From contig NZ_CP070351.1 in NCBI RefSeq assembly GCF_016919385.1, positions 2,046,001 through 2,110,000 on the forward strand: a DNA stretch of 64,000 nt, given 5' to 3'. Positions 16,686 through 24,930 of the stretch are shown here, piece after piece. The translations under genes and the position numbers were made by a program. A model generated the notes under the pieces. The model saw only the letters and a program-made list of their open reading frames with translations, was not told where the DNA came from and did not search any database. Each line of letters begins with the position of its first letter. Position 1 is the first letter of the stretch. The stretch is from Gordonia sp. PDNC005 (GTDB lineage: Bacteria > Actinomycetota > Actinomycetes > Mycobacteriales > Mycobacteriaceae).

Positions 16686-18533
16686 ATGGGACTGCTCAAG
16701 CCCAACTTTCCCCCTGTCGACCCGGAGACGTTCCTCGACAGGCCGTTCATGGACCGGCTGCAAGTCCTCGGCGCCCACTGGGCCGAGTACGGATTCGGCA
16801 CACCGAAGATCATCAACATCATCTATCTGGTGAAGGTCGCGGTACTGCACATCGCGCTCGGCGTCACCATCGCCACGACGACCTCGGGTCTTGGTGTCTT
16901 CGACATCACGACCTGGTGGAATCAGCCCATCGTCTACCAGAAGCTCGTCCTGTGGACGATGCTCCTGGAGATCCTCGGACTCGGAGGATCCTGGGGACCC
17001 CTCGCAGGCCACTTCAAACCGATGACCGGCGGGTTCCACTTCTGGCTCAAGCCCAACACTCTCAGGATGGCCCCGTGGCCGGACAAGGTCCCGTTCACTG
17101 GAGGTGACCGGCGCACACTGTTCGACGTCGCGCTGTATGCCGCGATCCTGATGAACGTGGTGGTTGCGCTCGTGTTGCCGTCCGTCGACAACACGACTCT
17201 CGAAGCGCTCCGTCCCGGCTCGGCAGGACTGGTGAACCCCGCCGCCCTCTACTCGCTGATCGCGATGGTCGTTGCCATGGGCTTGCGCGACAAGGTCGTC
17301 TTCCTCGGTGGTCGAAGCGAGCAGTATCTGCCCGCAGTGGTGTTCTTCGCCGTGATGCCGTTCATCGACATGATCATCGCGTTGAAACTGCTCATCGTGA
17401 TCGTGTGGGTCGGCGCCGGAGTGTCCAAGTTGGGGCATCATTTCTCGATGGTCATCCCACCGATGCTGTCGAACACGCCGTGGCTGCCGTTCAAGGGGAT
17501 CAAGCGCGCCCACTATCGCCGATTCCCCGACGACATGCGTCCGTCAGTCCTGGCAGGCGGAGTCGGCCACGTGCTCGGTACTGTCGTCGAGATCATCACT
17601 CCGCTCGTCCTGCTGTTCTCGACGAACCGAACGCTCACCTTGTGTGCCGTCGTCCTGATGGTGGCCTTCCACCTCTTCATCTTCTCGACGTTCCCGCTGG
17701 CCGTTCCGTTGGAGTGGAACATCTTGTTCGCCTACGCAGCGGTCTTCCTCTTCTGGGGATTCCCCGCGTGGGACGGCTTCGGCGTGACTGACGCGACCGC
17801 CCCGTGGGCGATCGTCCTCGCCGTCGCAGTGATGCTGTTCTTCCCGATCCTGGGCAACCTTCGACCCGATCTGGTGTCGTTCCTGCCGAGCATGCGGCAG
17901 TATGCAGGCAACTGGGCATCGGCCACGTGGGCCCTCGCGCCCGGCGCCGAAGAGAAGCTGGAGGAGTTCGTGGTCCGAGGAGCGCAGAACACCCGAACGC
18001 AGCTGCTCGGGAGCTACCCGCCCGACGTCGCTGACGTCGTGATGCATCAACTCATGGGGTGGCGTTCGCTCCACAGCCAGGGTCGTGCGCTGTTCTCCCT
18101 CATGCAACGTGAACTCGGCGACGACATCAACACGTACACCCTGCGGGAAGCCGAGTTCGCGTGCAATTCGATCCTCGGCTTCAACTTCGGCGACGGCCAC
18201 TTCCACAACAAGCACCTGATCGACGCTCTGCAGCGCCGGTGCAACTTCGCTCCGGGCGAGTTCATCGTCGCCTGGATCGAATCACAGCCGATCCACAAAG
18301 GCACACAGGAATATCAGATCATCGACGCAGCCCTCGGTGTGGTGGAGCGAGGCACGTACCGAGTGAACGACGCGATCAACACACAACCGTGGTTGCCCGA
18401 CGGTCCGATCCCGTTCGACGTCCACTCCCGCGCGGACGTCGCCCCGTTGGCCGGAACGCGCTTTGCACAGGCGACGGCGTCAGCTGGGACCGCAACGGCA
18501 TCACCTGCCGCCGGCGAGATGGTTGATCGATGA
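16686..18533 (+). CDS. DUF3556-family multi-spanning membrane protein
   Basis: The protein has 615 residues. About the first 430 form a polytopic membrane domain with many hydrophobic segments and short loops rich in His and Trp (for example FKPMTGGFHFWLKP and KLGHHFSMVIPP). The last 180 or so are soluble, with HNKHLIDALQRRCNF. I recognise the family as DUF3556, known from mycobacteria and relatives; it has no established biochemical function. ATG 16686 follows the synthetase by 31 bp. The stop overlaps the start of the oxidoreductase gene (ATGA), so it is tightly coupled to both. The conserved histidines make a membrane metal enzyme possible, but that is speculation. Confidence 0.82.
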   Translation: MGLLKPNFPPVDPETFLDRPFMDRLQVLGAHWAEYGFGTPKIINIIYLVKVAVLHIALGVTIATTTSGLGVFDITTWWNQPIVYQKLVLWTMLLEILGLGGSWGPLAGHFKPMTGGFHFWLKPNTLRMAPWPDKVPFTGGDRRTLFDVALYAAILMNVVVALVLPSVDNTTLEALRPGSAGLVNPAALYSLIAMVVAMGLRDKVVFLGGRSEQYLPAVVFFAVMPFIDMIIALKLLIVIVWVGAGVSKLGHHFSMVIPPMLSNTPWLPFKGIKRAHYRRFPDDMRPSVLAGGVGHVLGTVVEIITPLVLLFSTNRTLTLCAVVLMVAFHLFIFSTFPLAVPLEWNILFAYAAVFLFWGFPAWDGFGVTDATAPWAIVLAVAVMLFFPILGNLRPDLVSFLPSMRQYAGNWASATWALAPGAEEKLEEFVVRGAQNTRTQLLGSYPPDVADVVMHQLMGWRSLHSQGRALFSLMQRELGDDINTYTLREAEFACNSILGFNFGDGHFHNKHLIDALQRRCNFAPGEFIVAWIESQPIHKGTQEYQIIDAALGVVERGTYRVNDAINTQPWLPDGPIPFDVHSRADVAPLAGTRFAQATASAGTATASPAAGEMVDR

Positions 18534-19954
18534 CCAACGCGGTCATCGTCGGCGGCGGGCCCAACGGGCTCGCCGCCGGTCTCCACCTCGCCCGCAACGG
18601 TGTGGACGTCCAGGTCATCGAAGCAAACGAGGACATCGGCGGAGGAGCCCGTTCCGCGGAATACACAGTTCCGGGCGTCATCCACGACGTCTGTTCTGCG
18701 TTCCACCCGATGGGTGTCGGGTCGCCGTTCTGGAAAGAGGTCGATCTCGAATCGTACGGTCTGCGTTGGCGTTGGCCCGATATCGACTGCGCACATCCAC
18801 TCGACAGCGGCTCCACCGCCCTGCTGCACCAGTCGATCGACGCCACGGCCGCAGGCCTCGGCGTCGACGGCCGCCGATGGAAGGCCGTGTTCGGCGATCT
18901 CGCACGGAACTTCGACGATCTAGGCCATGACCTTCTCCGTCCAATCGCCAACGTGCCCGCGCACCCGATCAAGCTGGGTGTGTTCGGTCCTCGCGCCGTT
19001 CTCCCGGCCAGCGTGCTCGCCCGCGCGTTCCGGACACCGGAGGCACGCGCACTGTTCGGCGGCATCGCCGCTCACGTCTACACCAGACTCGACCGGCCCC
19101 TCACTGCATCACTGGGCCTCATGATCGGGGCCAGCGGACACCGCTATGGGTGGCCCGTCGCCGAGGGAGGATCGGGGTCGATCACCAAAGCGGCCGCGGC
19201 AGCGCTGTCCGACGCCGGCGGATCGATCACCACCGGCACTCCCGTCACATCACGCTCAGACATCCCGCCGGCGGACATCGTCCTTCTCGACCTGTCCCCG
19301 ACGCAGGTCGTCTCACTGTACGGCGATGAGATGCCGGCCAGGATCCGGCGACGCTACGAGAAGTACTCGATGGGTTCGTCTGCGTTCAAAGTCGACTTCG
19401 CGGTCCGCGGCGACATCCCGTGGGCCGACCCCGATTGTGGTCGGGCCGGCACCGTTCACTTGGGCGGCGACTTCGCCGAGATCCGCGAATCCGAGCGGCT
19501 GCGCGCCACCGGAGTGATGCCAGACCGCCCGTTTGTTCTGGTCGGGCAGCAGTATCTCGCCGACCCGACCCGCAGTAGCGGTGACATCAATCCCATCTGG
19601 GCGTACGCGCATGTCCCGTTCGGGTACACCGGCGACGCCACGGAGGCGGTGATCAACCAGATCGAACGGTTCGCTCCGGGTTTCCGCGACGTCATCGTCG
19701 CAACCCATGTCACCTCAGTCGCCGGAATGGCGGAGAAGAACCGGAACTACGTCGGCGGCGACATTCTGGGCGGTTCGAACGCTGGCCTGCAGATGCTGCT
19801 GCGGCCACGTCCCGCAGTCGATCCCTACCGGACCGGCGTCGCCGGCGTGTACATCTGCTCCCAGTCCGCACCACCTGGTGCGGGCATCCACGGACTGTGC
19901 GGATACAACGCCGCAGAGTCGGCGCTCCGTGGTCTCGGTCGGCGGCGCCCATGA
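18530..19954 (+). CDS. FAD-dependent oxidoreductase, phytoene-desaturase-like
   Basis: This 474-residue flavoprotein begins with the dinucleotide-binding motif VIVGGGPNGLAAGLHLARNG, followed by the acidic end of strand beta-2 (VIEANEDIGGGARS). The C-terminal FAD contact region reads APPGAGIHGLCGYNAA. The fold is that of the phytoene dehydrogenase/amine oxidase-like group, whose members dehydrogenate or isomerise hydrophobic substrates. Both ends overlap neighbours by four bases (18530 with DUF3556, 19951 with the PucR gene). A lipid, terpenoid or acyl-CoA substrate is plausible given the synthetase and SDR neighbours; this is inference. Confidence 0.88.
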   Translation: MTNAVIVGGGPNGLAAGLHLARNGVDVQVIEANEDIGGGARSAEYTVPGVIHDVCSAFHPMGVGSPFWKEVDLESYGLRWRWPDIDCAHPLDSGSTALLHQSIDATAAGLGVDGRRWKAVFGDLARNFDDLGHDLLRPIANVPAHPIKLGVFGPRAVLPASVLARAFRTPEARALFGGIAAHVYTRLDRPLTASLGLMIGASGHRYGWPVAEGGSGSITKAAAAALSDAGGSITTGTPVTSRSDIPPADIVLLDLSPTQVVSLYGDEMPARIRRRYEKYSMGSSAFKVDFAVRGDIPWADPDCGRAGTVHLGGDFAEIRESERLRATGVMPDRPFVLVGQQYLADPTRSSGDINPIWAYAHVPFGYTGDATEAVINQIERFAPGFRDVIVATHVTSVAGMAEKNRNYVGGDILGGSNAGLQMLLRPRPAVDPYRTGVAGVYICSQSAPPGAGIHGLCGYNAAESALRGLGRRRP

Positions 19955-21219
19955 TGAAAGCCGCCGAACTCACCGAGCACACCCACGTCATCGCCCGTCG
20001 GCTCCGCGACGACGAGGTTGCGGCGACAGCGTCGGTGACCGGGGAGATCCTCGAACGCATCGAGGGTCTGGGTGAGGATGCCGTGCTCACCGAGATGCTC
20101 GACGCCAGCGTCCACGGAAACGTCACGACCATCATCCATGTGCTCGCCAACGACATCTCGATCAGCCGACTGCAGCCGACCACAGCGGCCGTCGAGTACG
20201 CACGCCGTCTGGCTCAACGCGACGTGCCTTCGAACTCGCTGGTCCGGGCTTACCACGTCGGACAGAGTGTGCTGCTCCGGGACGTTTACGCGAAGGTCGA
20301 CGAGCTGTCGCTGAGTACAACCGATTCGATGCAGGTGGTCCGGCACATCTCCGACACCGTCTACGAGTACATCGACTGGATAACCAAATACGTCTTCGAG
20401 GCGTATGAGGACGAACGTCGTCGGTGGATGGGCGTGGAGAGCAATGTCCTCACTTCGGCGATCCACGCTCTCCTCGACTCTCCTGCCGGAGACCCGAGCC
20501 ATCTCGAACGGGACAGCGGCTATCGCCTCGACCAGCGTCACGCGGCGATGGTCGTGTGGTCGACCGACGAGGACTGCAGCGTCCGCGATCTCGACCGCAC
20601 CGCACGGACTCTCGCCGGCCGGTTGCGGGCCGAGGGCGATCCTCTGATCACCGCGATCGACCGCAGGACCGTCTGGGTCTGGGTTCCGCTCGGCCGACGC
20701 CAGGACCGGACGATCGACGTCGGGGGCGTCGAGTCCGCGCTCGGCCCCGACCACCCGATCACAGTTGCCGTCGGCTTTCCTGGGGACGGTGTGAGCGGTT
20801 TTCGACGCAGCCACCAGCAGGCGAAGGCTGCATTCAACGTCGCGACCTCGACAGCCGTCGACGACGATCGACGACAGCGCAGCCGTGTGGTCGGGTACGG
20901 AGACCGCGGGGTCGGTCTGGTCGCCCTTCTCGCCCGGGATCTCGACTCGACCAGGCAATGGGTCCGTGACGTACTCGGTCCTCTCGCCGCCCCAGGTGAG
21001 ACCTCCGCCGTTCTCCGCGAAACTCTCGACGTGTACTTCGAGACCGGCGACAGCCATCTGCGGGCAGCAGAACGTCTCAACGTCCACCGGAACACAGTCA
21101 AGTACCGCGTGACCAAGGCACTCGCCGAAGCGCCCGGTTCCGACCATCTCGACATCGCCACGGCATTGGTCGTCTGCAAGCTTCTCGGTCCGGCCGCCGT
21201 CGGCGACGACGCCTCCTGA
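19951..21219 (+). CDS. PucR/CdaR-type transcriptional regulator
   Basis: The 422-residue protein ends with a PucR-type helix-turn-helix (about residues 365-405, with HLRAAERLNVHRNTVKYRV). Before it lies a GGDEF-like/CdaR middle domain, and at the N-terminus is an all-helical domain of the kind found in actinobacterial PucR relatives. ATG 19951 overlaps the oxidoreductase stop; a second ATG follows directly. A regulator embedded in the middle of the operon, coupled to an enzyme gene, suggests local control of this operon by its substrate. Confidence 0.88.
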   Translation: MMKAAELTEHTHVIARRLRDDEVAATASVTGEILERIEGLGEDAVLTEMLDASVHGNVTTIIHVLANDISISRLQPTTAAVEYARRLAQRDVPSNSLVRAYHVGQSVLLRDVYAKVDELSLSTTDSMQVVRHISDTVYEYIDWITKYVFEAYEDERRRWMGVESNVLTSAIHALLDSPAGDPSHLERDSGYRLDQRHAAMVVWSTDEDCSVRDLDRTARTLAGRLRAEGDPLITAIDRRTVWVWVPLGRRQDRTIDVGGVESALGPDHPITVAVGFPGDGVSGFRRSHQQAKAAFNVATSTAVDDDRRQRSRVVGYGDRGVGLVALLARDLDSTRQWVRDVLGPLAAPGETSAVLRETLDVYFETGDSHLRAAERLNVHRNTVKYRVTKALAEAPGSDHLDIATALVVCKLLGPAAVGDDAS

Positions 21220-21256
21220 ACAGTTCACTCCAACCGGTCCGACGAAAGGATCGAAC

Positions 21257-22165
21257 ATGTCCACATCACTTGTCACTATTCCTGGCCCTACCGCATTCAA
21301 AGGCCGCACCGTGGTGATGTCCGGCGGAAGTCGCGGCATCGGACTCGCCATCGCGACCGAACTCGGACGACGCGGAGCGAACATCGTCATGCTCGCCAAG
21401 ACCGACAGCCCCGACCCCCGCCTGGAAGGCACCATCCACACCGCCGTCGACACGGTACGCGCAACCGGAGCGAACGCGATCGGAGTGATCGGTGATCTGC
21501 GGAACGATTCCGACATCGCGCGCCTGGTCCGAACTGCTGTCGAGGAGTTCGGCGGCATCGACATCTGCGTGAACAACGCCAGTGCACTCGCTCCGACTGC
21601 GACCGCTGATCTGTCGATGAAGAAGTACGACCTGATTCAGCAGGTCAACGCACGCGGCACATTCGCTCTGACGCAGGCATGCCTGCCCCACCTTCGCCGA
21701 TCCGATCACGCTCGCGTCGTGACGTTGTCTCCACCGATCAACCTCAACCCGGACTGGCTCGGGAAGTTCCCCGGATACATGGTCTCGAAGTACGGGACGA
21801 CACTGGGTTTCGCCGCCGAGTGGCGCGACGACGGAATCGCGTGCAACTGCTTGTGGCCGGAGACGACAATCGCCACCGCGGCAGTGCAGAACCTCCTCGG
21901 CGGCGACGAGACCGTCGCGCATTCGCGCAGTCCGCAGATCATGGGCGATGCGGCTGCATTCCTCGTCGGCGCGTCGGCCGATGTCACCGGTCAGTGTTTC
22001 ATCGACGCCGACCTGGTCCGCGACGCCGGCGTCACCGATCTCAGGCCGTACGGCGGCGTAGAACCGCTGGAGTACGACTTCTTCCTTGATCCTCCGGCGG
22101 CGAAAGGGCAACGAGATGCCCCAGAGATCACGCGGTGGTCGTGTTCGTCCACCACCACTGCGTGA
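21257..22165 (+). CDS. Short-chain dehydrogenase/reductase, HSDL2-like
   Basis: The NAD(P)-binding motif VVMSGGSRGIGLAIATELG lies near residues 16-34. The NNASALAP segment near 110-120 and the catalytic YMVSK follow. Overall it resembles the HSDL2/hydroxysteroid-dehydrogenase-like SDR group, which reduces or oxidises carbonyls of hydrophobic substrates. An AAAGGA site precedes ATG 21257. The last 16 codons or so are read from the 58-nt palindromic repeat at 22118-22175, and the stop lies inside it. The tail (ITRWSCSSTTTA) is therefore probably not functional. It closes the 15-22 kb operon. Confidence 0.88.
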   Translation: MSTSLVTIPGPTAFKGRTVVMSGGSRGIGLAIATELGRRGANIVMLAKTDSPDPRLEGTIHTAVDTVRATGANAIGVIGDLRNDSDIARLVRTAVEEFGGIDICVNNASALAPTATADLSMKKYDLIQQVNARGTFALTQACLPHLRRSDHARVVTLSPPINLNPDWLGKFPGYMVSKYGTTLGFAAEWRDDGIACNCLWPETTIATAAVQNLLGGDETVAHSRSPQIMGDAAAFLVGASADVTGQCFIDADLVRDAGVTDLRPYGGVEPLEYDFFLDPPAAKGQRDAPEITRWSCSSTTTA

Positions 22166-22175
22166 CTTCTGCGGC
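22118..22175. repeat. 58-nt palindromic repeat, copy 2
   Basis: This copy matches 7205-7262 at 49 of 58 positions without gaps, including the right arm GTGACTTCTG and the apex GTGGTCGTGTTC. Several of the differences still leave pairing within the stem possible, so the hairpin is kept though weaker. It covers the last codons and stop of the SDR gene and ends 18 bp before the stop of the convergent lipoprotein gene, the same distance as copy 1 from its right neighbour. Confidence 0.85.
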
Positions 22176-22192
22176 ATCCTGCGCTTTTCCGG

Positions 22193-23425
22193 TCAGCCCG
22201 AGACTGCGGCGGTCTCCACCACTTGGACATCCAGCGTGGTCCGGGCGGTCTGCTTGCCGCTGTAGATGTCGATCGCGGTCAACGTTCGCGCCTTCGGATC
22301 GCTGACGTACGCCGTACCGCCGACAACCTCGAGCGAAGGCATCGGATCCTGCCATTCGACAGGTTCGGTCCAGGGGTCGATCACCTGATGCCGCGCCGTC
22401 TGACGTCCGGTCTCCGGGTCGAACACGTAGACCGCCCCGTCGGTCCCCAAGATCATCGCCTGACCGTCCTGACCGCGCGCCAGGGATCGGAAACTGTAGC
22501 TCGTGGGGAGATCGACGATCCGGAGGGACCCCGTGCGAGTGTCGGTCAGTGAGAACCTGCGCGGCCGTTCGATCTCGTCGTCGGGCAACTGATCAGAGGG
22601 GCGAGTCTTGTAGTCGCCCAACACGATCGGCGATTCGTCCGAGCCCGCTTGATTGCCGATCCGGCCGTAGACGTCCGGTGACGCGACTTTGGTGATCGAG
22701 TTCCCTCGAACCACGAGGATCCCGTTCTGGCATCCGAACGTCAGAACGCCGCCCGACGCCGCGGCCTCACCGTGCACCCCCGGGCAGTCGGATGACGTCG
22801 CCAGCTGCCTCTGCTCGGCGTTCACGATCCGAATGCCCGATCGGGACTCCGCGGTCCCGTCAGTCACGACGAGAGAGCCGTCGGCGCGCGACACGGCGAC
22901 TCCGTGGTGCGGGTGCGGAGTGCGATAGTCGGCCACGTTCGGGGCTTCGTCGCCGAGCGCGGATCGCTCAATGGTCTTCACGTCACCCGTCCCGTCGAAG
23001 AACAGGGTCAGGCGGTCGTCGTGGGCCACGGCATGGCCGGGCTCCGAGCCCTCGAAGGCCGCCCCGGTGAAGCGCGGTTCGGAGACCTTGTAGTGCGCGT
23101 GGTCCCCGTGCTCTTCACGCCATGTGCCCGAATCGAGCACCTCGAACCCGCCCTCGGTCGTGACGATCACGTGGCGATCGTCGCCTGCCGGGTTGAGCCG
23201 GAGGAATCCGCCCTTCTGCAGGTCGGCGACTTTCTCGAGCGTCTTTCCGTCGAGGACGCGAAGTCCCCCGTCGTACGAGACGACAACTCGCGGCGTGGCA
23301 CGAGCACGTTCGGTGACGTTCGGCGACGGCGACTCCTCGTCGTCGGAGGGGCCCGCACAGGCGGTGAGGGTTGCCGCCAATGCGACAAGCACGGCGGAGG
23401 TCCGGATGGAGAGAGATTTCTGCAT
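22193..23425 (-). CDS. AztD-like zinc metallochaperone lipoprotein
   Basis: The first 23 or so residues form a lipoprotein signal peptide ending in a lipobox-like LTACAG, so the mature protein is membrane-tethered outside the cytoplasm. The body is a seven-bladed-propeller-type repeat protein (410 residues in all). His-rich loops EEHGDHAHYK and TPHPHHGVAV resemble the metal-binding sites of AztD, the periplasmic zinc chaperone that passes Zn to the AztABC importer. No aztABC genes are in the window. ATG 23425 lies 20 bp from a Zur-box-like palindrome, which supports control by zinc. I am fairly sure of the family and less sure of the partner. Confidence 0.85.
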   Translation of the reverse strand: MQKSLSIRTSAVLVALAATLTACAGPSDDEESPSPNVTERARATPRVVVSYDGGLRVLDGKTLEKVADLQKGGFLRLNPAGDDRHVIVTTEGGFEVLDSGTWREEHGDHAHYKVSEPRFTGAAFEGSEPGHAVAHDDRLTLFFDGTGDVKTIERSALGDEAPNVADYRTPHPHHGVAVSRADGSLVVTDGTAESRSGIRIVNAEQRQLATSSDCPGVHGEAAASGGVLTFGCQNGILVVRGNSITKVASPDVYGRIGNQAGSDESPIVLGDYKTRPSDQLPDDEIERPRRFSLTDTRTGSLRIVDLPTSYSFRSLARGQDGQAMILGTDGAVYVFDPETGRQTARHQVIDPWTEPVEWQDPMPSLEVVGGTAYVSDPKARTLTAIDIYSGKQTARTTLDVQVVETAAVSG

Positions 23426-23445
23426 GCCGGACAGTCAACACTTTA

Positions 23446-23462
23446 TTGAAAATTATTGTCAA
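23446..23462. promoter_or_regulatory. Zur-box-like palindrome
   Basis: TTGAAAATTATTGTCAA is a 17-bp palindrome with one mismatched pair, close to the actinobacterial Zur operator pattern (TGAAAAT-N-ATTTTCA type). It stands out as AT-rich in a GC-rich genome. It lies just upstream of the AztD-like gene, overlapping a possible TTGACA -35 element on the minus strand, so zinc-bound Zur would block the promoter. Confidence 0.7.
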
Positions 23463-23474
23463 CAACGCATGGGT

Positions 23475-24890
23475 TCAATGGTGAAATGGAGTCGTCTCGC
23501 TCGCATGCGGAATCGGTCCGTCCAACCGGTCGAGATACGCCACTTCTGCCCGCAGATCGTCGAGCAACGCAGAAGCGAGATCACGACTGAATCCGTTGCG
23601 GACCACGATCCGCTGGACGACGACATCCGTCAGATCATCGGGAAGCGGATACGCAGGGACGAGCCAGCCCTTCATGCGCAGGCGGTCCGAGAGGTCGTAC
23701 AACGTCCAATTGGTCGTGTGCCCGTCCCGCAGACGCCACGCGAACACCGGGATGTCCCTCCCGTCGCTCCACAGCTCAAAGGCGTCCATCTCCCCTATCG
23801 CCTCCGACAGATACGCGGCGACGTCGAGCGAGCACTGCTGCACCTCGCGATAGCCCTCGAAACCGAGGCGCAGGAACAAGTAGTACTGCAGGAGCACCTG
23901 AGCACCCGGCCGAGAGAAGTTGAGTGCAAACGTCGGCATGTCGCCGCCGAGATAACTGACGCGGAAGATCAAGTCCTCGGGGAGCGCCTCCAGGTCTCGC
24001 CAGACGATCCACCCGACTCCCGGGTACACGAGCCCGTACTTGTGGCCTGAGGTGTTGATCGACGCGACGCGCTCGATCCCGAAGTCCCACAACAGATCTG
24101 GACGGGAGAACGGTGCCACCATGGCACCGGACGCGCCGTCGACGTGAATCGGCACGTCAACGCCCGTGTCGTCTTCGATGGCGTCGAGTGCTGCAGCGAT
24201 CTGCGCAACGGGTTCATACGAACCGGTGTAGGTGACACCCATGATCGCGACGACGCCGATGGTGTTCTCGTCGACGTACGACTGCAGGTCGTGACCGTCG
24301 AGAAGACGGTGATCCTCGGACACCGGGACGTACCGCGGCTCCACCTCGAAGTAGTTGCAGAACTTCTCCCAGCAGACCTGGACAGCACTCGACAGGATCA
24401 GGTTCGGCTTGTCCGTGGGGAGCCCGGCCTCTCGACGTGCGTGTTGCCACCGACGCTTGAGAGCAAGACCCCCGAGCATGCAGGCCTCCGATGAGCCGAT
24501 CGTGGACGTGCCGATTGCGCGCGCCGGATCGGGCGCGTTCCAGAGGGCGGCCAGCATCGACACACACCGATTCTCGATCTCGGCGGTCTGCGGGTACTCG
24601 TCCTTGTCGATCATGTTCTTGTCTGCCGACTCGATGTACAGACGGTTGGCGTGATCGTCCATCCAGGTCCCGACAAAAGTCGCGAGATTGAGGCGCGCGT
24701 TGCCGTCGAGCATCGCTTCGTCGTGAACGAGTCGGTACGCGGTCTCCGGTGCCATCGAGGAGTCCGGCAGCCGGTTCTTCGGCACTTCGACGTCCTCGCC
24801 CGGAGCGACGGTGGCCGGATTCGGCCGCACCGTGTCGCGTGTGCCCACAGCTCTGCCTCGAAACCCTCGTGCACGCTCGGAACCGGTCAT
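23475..24890 (-). CDS. gadB: Glutamate decarboxylase
   Basis: This PLP enzyme converts glutamate to GABA and CO2, taking up a proton. The PLP lysine is in NTSGHKYGLVYPG (about residue 285), preceded by HVDGASGAMVAPF. Substrate-binding features TSTIGSSEACMLGG and the C-terminal region RMKGWLVPAYPLP are typical of the GadA/GadB family. The length of 471 residues is normal. The stop lies 12 bp from the Zur-like box of the downstream lipoprotein gene, so the two are separately controlled. No GadC antiporter gene is adjacent. Confidence 0.93.
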   Translation of the reverse strand: MTGSERARGFRGRAVGTRDTVRPNPATVAPGEDVEVPKNRLPDSSMAPETAYRLVHDEAMLDGNARLNLATFVGTWMDDHANRLYIESADKNMIDKDEYPQTAEIENRCVSMLAALWNAPDPARAIGTSTIGSSEACMLGGLALKRRWQHARREAGLPTDKPNLILSSAVQVCWEKFCNYFEVEPRYVPVSEDHRLLDGHDLQSYVDENTIGVVAIMGVTYTGSYEPVAQIAAALDAIEDDTGVDVPIHVDGASGAMVAPFSRPDLLWDFGIERVASINTSGHKYGLVYPGVGWIVWRDLEALPEDLIFRVSYLGGDMPTFALNFSRPGAQVLLQYYLFLRLGFEGYREVQQCSLDVAAYLSEAIGEMDAFELWSDGRDIPVFAWRLRDGHTTNWTLYDLSDRLRMKGWLVPAYPLPDDLTDVVVQRIVVRNGFSRDLASALLDDLRAEVAYLDRLDGPIPHASETTPFHH

Positions 24891-24930
24891 CGCTTCGCCT
24901 CTCGTCAGCAGTCGACAGTCGCCACCATTC

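Noticed and set aside
3537..22165. Integrative element or genomic island with attachment sites
   Set aside because: I found no integrase, transposase or tRNA at either edge. The tRNA-Leu is 15 kb beyond the right edge, next to conserved genes. Codon use also looks like that of the surrounding genes.
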